Source of the DNA: Paramoeba atlantica
Lineage: Eukaryota; Discosea
Assembly (NCBI GenBank): GCA_977017575.1
Contig: CDRNVI010000142.1
Coordinates: 1-64,000, forward strand
Direction of reading: 5' to 3'
DNA: 64,000 nucleotides
Numbering within the stretch: the stretch's first letter is position 1; each line of letters opens with the position of its first letter. The notes under the pieces were generated by a model. That model did no database searches and was not told the origin of the DNA. It worked only from the letters and a program-made list of their open reading frames with translations. This document shows, in pieces, positions 23,197 to 33,759 of the stretch. The position numbers and the translations under genes were made by a program.

Positions 23197-24936
23197 TCTC
23201 TCTTTCTCTTTCTCATTCAAATAAATAGAAAATCACCAAAAAAGAGAAATTCACATATGGATATGAGAGGAGGTTTCTTTTCTCTCTTCTCTTTCTCCCT
23301 TCTCTTTCTCTCTTCTCTCTTCTCTTTCTCTTCTCTCTTCTCTCTTTCTCTTTCTCTCTTTCTCTCTTTCTCTCTTTCTCTCTTTCTCTTTTCTTTTCTC
23401 TCTCTCTCTTCTTTCTTTCTCTTTTTCCTTCTCAATAAAATTTTCTCTCCTCTTCTCCACTTCTCTCTTCTCTTCTCTCTTCTCTCTTCTCTCTTTCTTA
23501 GGAGCAAGGATGTCACACCCAAAACAATCAACAAATACGAATGAAGCAAGAGAAAAGGTTTTCTCTCTCCACTTCTCTCTCTCTCTCTTTTCTTTTCGTT
23601 TCTCTCTTTCTCTTTCTCTTCTTTTGCTTTCTCTTCTCTTTCTCACTTTTTATCAAATCAGCTTTTTGAAGAAGAATTTCCTGTGGAACCCAAAAAATTT
23701 TTTACTCTTTTTTTGGTTCTGGGACTCAAATTGATGGTTTTCTCTCTTTTCTCTCTCTTTTCTCTCTCTTTTTTCTCTCTCTTTTCTCTCTCTCTCTCTT
23801 TTCTCTCTCTCTTTTCTCTCTCTCTTTTTTCTCTCTCTTTTCTCTCTCTCTCTTTTCTCTCTCTTTTCTCTCTCTCTTCTTCTTTTTCTCTCTCTCTCTT
23901 TCTTTTCTCTCTCCTCTCTATTCTCTTTTTCTCTTTTTCTCTTCTCTCTTTCTTTTTCAAATAATAATTTTTCTTTTCTCCTTTTTCTTTCTTTTTTCTT
24001 TCCTTCTTCTCTTTCTTCTCTCTCTCTTTCTTCTCTCTTTCTTTCTTAATCCAGTTTTTTATTTTCGGATTTTTGTGAAAAGATGAGAGAATCTTGGTTC
24101 TGTTCAAAACGGTTGGATTTGGGGCAGGTCCAGGGAAGCAAACTCGATCATGTCAAGTTCAGACAAACAAAAAGTGCTTTCTTCCATATTACTGGAATCA
24201 AAGTCTCAGTGACTGTCTCGAACACCTGACATTTCAAATCTCGAAGCAATCATTACAATTCTCCTCACCAAACTTTTTCCTGATCTTCTCCAGGATCACA
24301 TTTCCCGACATCCTCCTTCTTTGTTTTCAAAAGTCACTCTTACTTAGTCTCTCTTATCCTCGATCACCTTCAGAGGGACCATTTCAAGATTCGAAAGTTT
24401 TATTTTTTGGTTCACAACGTGCAATTCGGCCAGCAGGGCTTCCCACCCGACCATCAGAAGAATACAAGAAATTGACCAAGAATGGAGGTTGTGGCCTTCA
24501 TGTGGATGCAGAAGATCCAATTTACAACTCAGGTTTATTGATGTATTATTCCTGTTTCGTTGAACCAGATGTTGAAGATTGTGATCGTGATCATCCATTA
24601 CCACAAAATGATTTGGTTTGTTTCCAACATCAGAATGGTGGAAGGGGGGCACGAATTCAAACTATGCATCCTAACTTTCTATATCTTGCATTCCACCAAT
24701 CTTGGAAGTGTCACGGCACAGTTTTTCAAGAGAATGATGTTTTTTAAGAAGGTATCCATGGTTTCCGGGTGGTAACTTATCCAATCAAAGCAGTCGAAAA
24801 TCTTGTTGAACATTGTCAAGATGAAGCCCCATTTCAGTCTGTCCTCCAACAATGGAAGACTGCCCTTCTAAATTCCTCTTCTCCAAAAAAATTGCAATGT
24901 GGCCTTGATCAAATCTTCAACAAAACTTTGGAATAA
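23049..24936 (+). pseudogene. Plus-strand spliced gene remnant ending in a dioxygenase-like domain
   Basis: Four small exons between CT-rich introns keep frame across every junction: 23049-23081, 23229-23272, 23502-23557 and 23662-23736. The model is unclear at 24.05-24.36 kb. From about 24.36 kb a frame with CGLHVDAED, then GGRGARIQT, WKCHGT and GFRVVTYP has the H-x-D ... H ... R order of the double-stranded beta-helix of 2-oxoglutarate/Fe(II) dioxygenases, a fold that includes TET/JBP. A TAA at 24745-24747 lies between the second histidine and the arginine, and the same frame then runs open to 24936. The copy is therefore probably dead. The stop could derive from CAA by C-to-T. Substrate unknown. 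Confidence 0.42.
23090..24050. repeat. CT-rich low-complexity introns
   Basis: Almost pure C/T on the plus strand, made of CTCTTT and CTCTCT units, broken only by the short exon islands of the plus-strand gene. This is the mirror image of the GA-rich plus strand seen where genes run on the minus strand. Confidence 0.75.
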
Positions 24937-26290
24937 AGTAACCCTTTCCTTCTTTCAACTTCAACTACTTTCAAGGATGTGATAAATCTTTTTTGGCAAC
25001 ATGTCTTTCTCTTTCAAATAATTTGACTCAAAGCAAAAACTACAAAAATAAATTCTCTTCACATTATTGGCAAACTTCAAGGAGAAATAGGGACTCCTGC
25101 ACCACGGGGCGGTTCTGTAATATTTGCAAAAAGCAAAAACTTTGGAAAAGTGAAAAAGAAATTCGAAGCGGAACAACACATATTTTACCCATATAAGGAA
25201 ATTCTGAATGGGCTTTATTTTTCTTTCTTTTCCTTTATTTTCTGAAGGAGAAAAGAAAAGAGAAAAGAGAAAGAAAGAGGAAGAAGGAAAGTGAGAGAAG
25301 AGAGAAGGGGTGAGGCAAGAGGAAAAGGGGGAAGAAAAAGGAAGGGAAGAGAAGAAAGAAAAGAAGAGGAAAGAGAAAGACGAAGAAAAAATAGAGAAAA
25401 TGCCAGTCGGGGAAAAGGGAGTTGGATTGTTCAGTGGGAATGGATGTGTGAGAATGGCTCCAAAATGAATGGACAAAACAAGAACTGATAGAATCGTAAC
25501 AGGGAGGAAAGAAATAAAAGTTAAATCTTTAAAGAAAGAGAGAAAAAGAAAAGTTGAAGAAAGAGGAGGGTGGTCAGGATTTCTTTGGGTTCTTTTGTAA
25601 ACAAAAATGATGAGGGAATAAGTTGGTGGTTTGTTGTTGTTTGTTGTGATTTTTTGAAGTGAAAACTTTGTTGTTGTGGTTCATGTGGTTCAACATAAAT
25701 AAAAGAAGGAGAAGGATTTTGTTTCTTCTTTCTCTTTTGTGGTGATGAAGATGAAGAGATGGCTGAAAAACGTGATGATGATTGTGAGCGTAGCGGTGAT
25801 GGTGGTGGCCCTCTCAGATTTGAATCTCCCGAATTCAGAAACAAACTTCCAGCGGTGAGACAACAACACTGACAACCAAAATTGCGAGCAAAACGAAATA
25901 AAAAAAAAGTCTCTAATTTCTTCTACATCCAAGAAGAGAGTCCCTTCTTCTTCTTCTGCCACCGCAACACCAACACCAACCAAACTTTATTTCTTTTTTA
26001 TTCAACGAAACCCCTAAACCCTTCGAAAAATAATAAAAAAAAAGATTTCAACACAAAAAGAGATTCCGAAGTGTTCATGTTTCAAACACTTGGTGTTTGC
26101 AGTTCAACAGACTACCCACACACATAGTTTTACCGCTGCTTTTTGATTTCATTGAATTGCTCAAAGAAAAAAGATATGCAAAGCAAATCCAAATATCACT
26201 TTAACCTCAAAGAGTTAATTTTCTTTTTGGTTTTTAGTTTTTCAATGCATCGAGGTTTCACCATGTTTCGTCGACAAATCCTCACAATAT
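24937..26290. other. Gene-poor stretch with one possible minus-strand exon
   Basis: A minus-strand frame at about 25521-25844 (with SPSFIYVEPHEPQQQ) has reasonable protein composition and could be an exon of an unrecognised gene. A telobox-like CCCTAAACCC lies at about 26011 upstream of it. The remainder is AT-rich or purine-rich (25240-25400) with nothing supportable. Confidence 0.35.
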
Positions 26291-29241
26291 TCCTCTCTTG
26301 GCAATGACAAAAGACTTTGAATTGTTGATTAAATCACGAATAATCTCGGTGAACTGGAGAAAGAGAAAAGAGAAAAGGTTAGTATTAAAAGGAAGGAGAG
26401 GGAAAGGAAGGAGGGAAAGGAAGGAGGGAAAGGAAGGAGGGAAAGGAAGGAGGGAAAGGAAGGAGGGAAAGGGGAGGGATTAGGGGAGGGATTAGGGGAG
26501 GAGAATAAAAGAAAACAAAACTCTGAAAACAAACTATTTCATATAACAGTTATGCAATGATTGTGGTGGTGATTAATGTGGCAATCCCAACTTCAAACCC
26601 AAAGAGAGACCAAAAAAAAAAAGACAGCGAGAAAGGTATCCTATCAGTGGGTCCCTTCTCAAACGGAGGACTGGAGAAAGAGAGAAAAAGAAAGAAAGGG
26701 GTTTAGTTGAATGGAGGGAGAAAAGGGAGGAGGGGTGAACACAAAGAAGGGGAGGGAGAATAAAAGAAAACAAATATCAAAAACAAACACTAAAACCAAT
26801 GTGATTCGCAATAACAATGTGACGATGGTGTGGAGGCAGTGATAAAAGGTTTCAAATTGTTGATTAAATATGTTACCGATAATCTCAGCGAACTGGAGAA
26901 AGAGAAAAAAGAAAGGATTTTTTAGTTAAAAGGAGAGAGGGGAGAAAAGGAGACAAGGGAGGGGGGGGGGGAACACAAAGAAGGGGAGAATAAAAGAAAA
27001 CAAGTATGTGAAAAACAAACACAAAACTGATGATTCACAACAACAATGCGATGATGGTGGCAGTAGTAATCCATGGCATATTTGTAAAGCACTCTATTGA
27101 TTTAACAAACAATCTCTCGATATTGATAAATCGATGTCCATTCACCTTGCAATCCGACACACAATCACTTTTGCGCAACAACATTCCAAGAGCTCTCTGC
27201 AACACAGTTGCTTGATCGTCACTCTAATGTTGTTGTCATTTTGATTATCGCATTGCGAAGAATCTTTTCTTCTGATACAAACCCTATATGCAAAAGTTTC
27301 AGAAGCTACTCTCTTTCCTTTAAAGAAATCACCACCACCTGAACCTTCTTCCTTTGCTCCCCTCACCCTTCCCTCTCTTTTCTTCTAAAAAGACCAAAAA
27401 AAAAAAAAAGAACCTCTTTGTGTGAAGAAGAAATCAGCAACAAACACACTCAATATTCCCTCTCTCCTCCTTTGTTGGTGTTGGTTATTGAGTTGTTCTC
27501 ATTGTTGTCTCACGTTTTATCGTGTCCTCTTTTTTTGTTGGAAAGAGAGAAAAAGAAGGAATTCCCAATTAAATAATCTTTTTCCTCTAGGCCAAATACG
27601 CAAGTTTGCAAATCTCCGAAGGATTAGTGGCAAATAAAAATTATCTCAATAAATTAATACCAAAAATAATTTTCTCATTACCAAGAATTTTCTTGATTTG
27701 CTACCAGACCCAAAGTACTGAAATTATTCAACAGAAAACACCCAATCTTTTGGTCGATTGAATGACTGAACTTTTTTCAGGAAACTGAAAAGAGAAAGAA
27801 AAGAAAAAAGAAAGGATTAGTAATGTGTGTTACTATGGAGGAGGGAAATACAAAGAAGGAAGAGAATAAAAGAAAACAAACAAAAAAAAGAAAACAAACA
27901 CAAAACCCACCATGATTCACAACAACAACGATAATTGGTAAAGGTGAAAAAATTATCACTTCAAACCTTATCAATTAAAACCCAACAAACACACACACAG
28001 GCGAGAGAGAGAGAACTCTGGAGAAAGAGAAAAGAGAAAAGATTAATGTTAAAAGGAAGGAAGGGGAGGAGGGAAAGGGGAGGGATAAAATGAATGTGGC
28101 AATCTTTATAATACATGCACACATCATTGATATTTGACAAACAACCTCTCAATAATCGATAAGGGTTTAGGGTGTCCATTCACCTTGCAATCCAACACAC
28201 ACAAACACTTTCGTGCACAACACTCTCAACACTCTCCAAGAGTGTGCTTTGAGAGAGCAAAACATAGCCAGGACCAAAAAATGGAGCCCACACCAGCAAG
28301 TTAGAGAAAGGCACTGGTTTGTCAAAGTAAAATCATGCACAGTTAATCCCAACTACTTCCAAGGAGAAAACTCACGGGGGTTCCAGAGTTCCATCGAAAA
28401 ATCCCAACTTCAAACCCAAAGAGAGACAACCAAAAAAAAAAACAGCGAAAAGGGTGTCCCCCTGGTATGTCCCTTCTGAGAAAAACAGAAACTGACTGGA
28501 GAAAGAAAGGGGTTTCATTGAATGGAGGGGGAAATATGAGGGAAAAACACAAAGAAAAAGAATCAAAGAAAACATATATGACCAAAAACAAACACTAAAA
28601 CCCAATGAGATTCACAACAACAACAACATGATGGTGGAAGTGGGGTGATAGAGCACAGAGCAGGGCATCCTCCAACAAACTCAACAATCAGACATTAACA
28701 AAAACAAACTCTCGGTTTAAGTTCTCCTTTTATATTAAGAATTCTATGAATTTCCAACAAACATCTTAACAACAAAGGAACAATACAACAGCAATTTGTG
28801 ATGAAACACAAATAAAGACCATCCAAAATGCTCCCTAAACCCTTTTGGGAAAACCGGAAGGAAACACACAAAACAACACATCAAATCAGGAAGCATCTTT
28901 GTGAGTTGCAACACACACACACACTTTGATATTTTTAACAAACAATCTCTCAATATATTGATAAAGGGTTTAGGGTGTCCATTCACCTTACGATTGGTGG
29001 GGGGAGGGGATGTGGCAGGAAGGAACTAAAAGGGAAAGAGAAAAGGAAAAGATTAGTGTTCAAAGGAATGAGGGAGGGAGAGAGGGGGGAAAAGAGGAAG
29101 AGAATAAAAGAAAACAAACATAACAGTTATGCAACGATGGTGGTGGAGATCAATGGCAATCTTTGTGACATATTTGATAAACAATCTCTCGATATATTGA
29201 TAATATTGGTGTCCATTCACTTTGCAATCCAACACACAAAC
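26290..29241 (-). repeat. Degenerate module array with minus-strand exon-like islands
   Basis: Related segments recur about every kilobase. They include a minus-strand island ending 'gattgcaag/gtgaatgg' (27155, 28180, 29225) and stretches translating as repeats of the INILRDCLLKIS type (27.1, 28.1, 28.95, 29.18, 30.49 kb). Some junctions carry TTTAGGG-like motifs (28163, 28968). This looks like another tandemly duplicated minus-strand gene region, more decayed than that at 6.6-13 kb. Confidence 0.45.
26383..26500. repeat. 12 bp G-rich minisatellite
   Basis: About six to seven units of 'ggaaaggaagga', followed by two of 'ggggagggatta'. The strand is G-rich enough to form quadruplex structures in principle. 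Confidence 0.85.
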
Positions 29242-30152
29242 CCTTATCAATTAAAACACCTCACAAACCTGATGAGAACTGAAAGAGAAAAGAGAAAAGA
29301 GAAAAAAGAAAAGAGAAAGGATTTCGTTCAGTTCAATGTAAGGGGGAACAGGGAAGAAATACAAAGCAAAACAAAAACAAAACAAAAACAAAAATAAAAC
29401 CAATGAATTTTACAACAATATATTATTATAGAAGTGGTGGATCAATCAAAACAAAAAAAAACAGAGAACTGCCAGTTCAAAAAACAAAAAAAGAGAGAGA
29501 GAAAACCAGATGATTGTTTGGGGCTTTTGAAAAATTATTGTCGAATATTTTAGGAACAACACACGTCGTGAAACAGCAGCACACTTCCGGAACACAAGAA
29601 GTCAAGAAATTATCCAACAATAACAATGACATCTCTCTTTTTTTTAAAAAAACATAATCAGGAAAAAAGAGAGAAAAGAGAGGGAAAAGAGAGGGAAAAG
29701 AGAGGGAAAAGAGAGGGAAAAGAGGAAAGAAAAAGAAAACCAGAAAAGGAGAGTGAACACACAACAAAGCCTTTGAAGAAGAGAAACATGATTCTTTTTT
29801 TTAACAAATATATTTACTTGCTGATTACAAAACTCATCTCCCTTCAAAAAAAAAAATCAGTTTGGAACAACAATTAAAAGAAAAGAAAAAGAAAGAGAAA
29901 GAGAAAAAAGAAGAAAAGAAAGAAAAGAAAAGAAAACCAAAAAAAACATTGTAAAAACTGTTCAAACTAAGGAAACAAAATTTTAGAATCTTATTTGGTG
30001 AGAAGAAAGAGAACAAAAAGGACATCAAGAGGAGGGGGTAGGAGAAAACAAAAAGAAAACAGAAACAAAAAAGAAATGATCTATCAATCGTCAAACGAAT
30101 GGAGAGAAAAGACAGTCAAACCAAAAAAAATCAAAACAACCACCTTTTATCA
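29242..30152. repeat. 0.9 kb direct repeat, copy 1
   Basis: Matches 30678-31574 in the same orientation with small indels and substitutions. Shared landmarks include 'aaacacctcacaaacc', 'ggtggatcaatcaaaac' and 'acacgtcgtgaaacagcagc'. No intact frame is seen. Confidence 0.85.
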
Positions 30153-30677
30153 TGAAAAGGAGGGGGGAACACAAAAGGAGGAGAATAAAAGAAAACAAAA
30201 AGAAAAGAAAACAAACACCAAACACCATGATTCGCAATAATAATAATTGGTAACGGCGAGATATTATCGCTTCAAACCTTATCAATTAAAACCCCAACAA
30301 ACACCCACAAAGAGAAAGAGAGAACTCTGGAGAAAGAAAAAAGAGAAAAGATTAGTGTTAAAAGGAATGAGGGGGAGAGAGGGAGGAAAAAGAGGAAGAG
30401 AATAAAAGAAAACAAACCCTTCATATAACAATGCAACAATGATGGTGGATCAATGGTTTCTTTGTGACACACACTACTGATATTTGACAAACAATCTCTC
30501 TTAATATTGATGCAATTCAACACACAAACACTTTTGCACACAACAACAACACTCCCCAAGAGCTCTTTGCAACACAACAGCAAAGTGTATTGCTTGATCA
30601 TCACCTAAAACCCTTTCAATCAAGACCCACATCTTGAATGTGGGAATAGCAGCAGCAGTAATAAGTGGTTTTAAAAT

Positions 30678-31574
30678 CCTTATCAATTAAAACACCTCAC
30701 AAACCCTGATGAGAACTGAAAGAGAAAAGAGAAAAGAGAAAAGAGAAAAGAGAAAAGAGAAAAGAGAAAAGAGAAAAGAGAAAGGATTTCGTTCAGTTCG
30801 ACGGAAGAAATACAAAACAAAACAAAAACAAAACAAAAACAAAAATAAAACCAATGAATTTTATAATAATATATTATCGAGGTGGTGGATCAATCAAAAC
30901 AAAAAAAAAACAGAGAACTGCTAGTTCAAAAAACAGAAAAAAAGAGAAGAAAGAGAAAGAAAACCAGATGATTGTTTGGGGTTTTTGAAAAATTATTGTT
31001 GAATATTCGGAACAACACACGTCGTGAAACAGCAGCACACTTGCGTAACACAAGAAGTCAAAAAATCATCCATCAACAATGATGACATTCTCTCTTTTAA
31101 AAAAAACATAATCAGGAAAAAAGAGAGAAGGAGAGAGGAAAGATAAAAGAAAACCAGAAAAGGAGAGCGAACACACACAACAAAGCCATTGAAGAAAAGA
31201 AATACGATTCTTTTTTTTTAACAAATATATTTATTTCCTGATTACAAAACTCATTCTCCCTTTGAAAAAAAATCAGTTTGGAACGACCAATTAAAAGAAA
31301 AGAAAAAAGAAAAGAGAAAAAAGAAGAAATGAAAGAAAAGAAAAGAACGGAAAAAAATTTGGTAAAAACTGTTCGAACCAAGGAAACAAAATTTCAGAAT
31401 CTTATTTGGTGAGGAAAAAGAGAACAAAAAGTGCACCAAGAGGAGGGGGCAGGAGGAAACAAAAAGAAAACAGAAACAAAAAAGAAATGATCCATTGTCG
31501 ATCAAACGAACGGAGAGAAAAGAGAGAGAAAAGACGGTCAAACCAAAAAAAACAAAATGACCATCTTTTCACGC
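30678..31574. repeat. 0.9 kb direct repeat, copy 2
   Basis: Second copy of 29242-30152. Offset between copies is about 1.43 kb, so the true duplicated unit probably includes the intervening DNA to 30.68 kb. Confidence 0.85.
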
Positions 31575-31803
31575 GAAAAAGCAATTCATCATCTATTTTT
31601 AGCACTCTAAAATATATGTCAGCCTTTTTACTACCTTTTGGCTTTGGAGTAGATGAATTTTTATATTTTATTTTTTATGTTTTTTTCAATAAAACGAAAA
31701 TAACAAAAATACTCATAAGAAAATCTGATTCGATATTTTGCCGCCCAAAAATCTTTTATTTTTTGTATTTTTTTTTGTTTTTCGCCTTGAAAAACATGCT
31801 GTT

Positions 31804-33208
31804 GCTTGTTCGGGGGGGATGGAGGGAGTCGCGGTCAGGGGGGCAAAGGGAAAAGACTTTTTTTGCTTCTTTCAAACAACTCTTTTTTTGTTTTCTTTGT
31901 GTGTGTAAAAAAAAGAGAAAAAGAGTTGATCTTGATGAGGTGAGAGATCGCTTCAAAGACCACACGCAGAGAGAGGAAGGAAGAATTGTGGTGTGGATTG
32001 CTCAGAACTCAGAACATTATCCCTCCCCTATGTGATCAGGTTTTCTTCTTTGTTTCCTCTCAGTGTTTTTTTTTTTTTTGTCCTTTCTCTCCTCTTTTCC
32101 CCCCTTTTTTTTTTGGTTTTTGATCTCTTTTCCTTTTGTTTGTGTGTCTTTTGTTTGTGTGTGTCTTTTGTTTGTGTGTCTTTTGTTCGCCACCCTAAAC
32201 CCTTGTTTTTCACACTTGTTTTTGTCATGTTTATTTTTCCTTTCTTGGGTATCATGATGGATGAGGCTTGAGATGCGGTTCTCTTCATCCTTTTGTTTGT
32301 CTTGTCTTTTTTATTTGTTCTTCTTTCTTTGTTCTTTTGTTTGTTCTTTTCTTTATTGTCTTTTTGTGTCCTCTTTGCTCTTCCTTTTCCCCCTTTTCCC
32401 CCTTCCCTTTCACTCTCCCTTCCCTAAACCCTTTTCTGTTGCGAACCCCTACCTTGTTCTGTTGTCTTCTATTCATTTTGAAGTCTTTCTCACTGCTCTT
32501 TCCTGTCGAATCTCCCCCGTCGATTCTCCCCTCTTCTGTTTTTCTACTGTCTCCTTTCTTACCTTTTCCTCAAAAATTTGTTTTCTCACTTTGATTGTTC
32601 TTTCTTATTTGGAGTGTTTTCCTCTTTTGTGTTTTTCCCTCTCTTTTGTCTTTCGTTGGTGCTTTGTGCTCCTTCAACCCTGCCTGCTGTGTTTTGATTC
32701 ATTTTTGTTTTTTGTCACATTTGATTTTTTTCTGTGTTTTCTCTCTTTGAATATTTTCTCTTTTGTTCAAAACCCTATTCTTTTTTTTGTTGTTGTTGTT
32801 CCTTTTATTTGATATAAACCACACCTTCTGCTTTTTCGATTTGATCTTTGGATTGACTTTCGTTTATTGTTTTGTTGTTTTTCTGTGGAGATCTCATCAA
32901 TCCTGACATTTTCCCTTTCCCCTCCCCCCCAAATCTTCGCTTCCCCCTCTTTTCCTTTTCTCTTTTGTTGATATCTCCCCATTTTTACTTTAATAACCTT
33001 ATTCTCTTTCTTCTCTCTTTCTAAACCTTTTTTTCTTTCAATAGAGTGTAGTTGTGGGGCAGAGGAAGTTTTTCTCCTAATTTGTCGTCATTGCAATCTT
33101 TTTCTCTTTCTTTTTTTTCAATCTCTTTTTTGCAAGTACTTTTTTCTTTTTTTTTTCATTTTCTCTTTCTCTTTCTCTCTTTTAAAGAAATAAAATAAAA
33201 TAATCAAT
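31804..33208. repeat. 1.4 kb tandem duplication, copy A (uninterrupted)
   Basis: Directly followed by copy B, which begins at 33209 and continues, after the LINE, at 40206-41232. Copy A retains the uninterrupted sequence at the LINE insertion point (around 32175-32205) and so serves as an empty site. It is CT-rich on the plus strand with small exon-like islands. Confidence 0.92.
31914..32039 (+). CDS. Exon-like island in copy A
   Basis: Preceded by a T-rich tract and AAAG acceptor and followed by ATCAG/GTTTTC. It encodes a KRVDLDEVRDRFK segment. Relative to the copy-B exon it has small indels that change the downstream frame, so copy B looks better preserved. Product unknown. Confidence 0.4.
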
Positions 33209-33329
33209 TATTGCTTGTTTGGGGGAGGGTGATGGAGGGAGTCAAAGTTAGGGGGGCAGCAAGGGGAAGAGACTTTTTTTTGCTTCTTTCATCAAACAAC
33301 TCTTTTTTTGTTTTCTTTGTGTGTGTAAA

Positions 33330-33454
33330 AAAAAGAGAAAAAGAGTTGATCTTGATGAGGTGAGAGATCGCTTCAAAAACCACACGCGGAGAGAGAAGAA
33401 GGAAGAATTGTGGTGTGGATTGCTCAGAACATTATCCCTCCCCTATGTGATCAG
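33330..33454 (+). CDS. Exon-like island in copy B
   Basis: Encodes about 40 codons including VDLDEVRDRFKNH and ending LSLPYVIR at a CAG/GTTTTT donor. The frame is open throughout, unlike copy A. A second tiny shared island, 'gtgtagttgtggggcagagg' (33043 and 41073), also has AATAG acceptors in both copies. The full gene and its function are unknown. Confidence 0.4.
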
Positions 33455-33579
33455 GTTTTTCTTCTTTGTTTCCTCTCAGTGTTTTTTTTTTGTTTTGGTC
33501 CTTTCTCTCCTCTTCTCCCCCCTTTTCTTTTTTTTGGGTTTTTGATTTCTTTTCCTTTTGTTTGTGTGTCTTTTGTTTG

Positions 33580-33595
33580 TGTGTCTTTTGTTCGC
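33580..33595. repeat. LINE target-site duplication, left
   Basis: TGTGTCTTTTGTTCGC, repeated exactly at 40190-40205. Confidence 0.93.
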
Positions 33596-33759
33596 TTTTT
33601 TTTTTAAGGTTCAGACACCAGGTGCCATTTATTAGAGTTAAAAACCATCTCTAGGATGGAAAAGAGGGGGGAAGAAAGGGGGGGGGGAGGGAAGATAAAT
33701 TAAGAGTTAGATCCAAAGATCTCTTCAGCATGGGATGCATTGGAGTTTCTTTACCAACT

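Larger units (their letters stand above)
33209..33595. repeat. 1.4 kb tandem duplication, copy B, left part
   Basis: Left part of the second copy, cut at 33595 by the LINE. Its last 16 bases (33580-33595) are the left target-site duplication. Confidence 0.92.

Noticed and set aside
26383-31600. CRISPR-like or other spaced repeat array
   Set aside because: The repeats are long, degenerate and without uniform spacers; this is a eukaryotic chromosome end.
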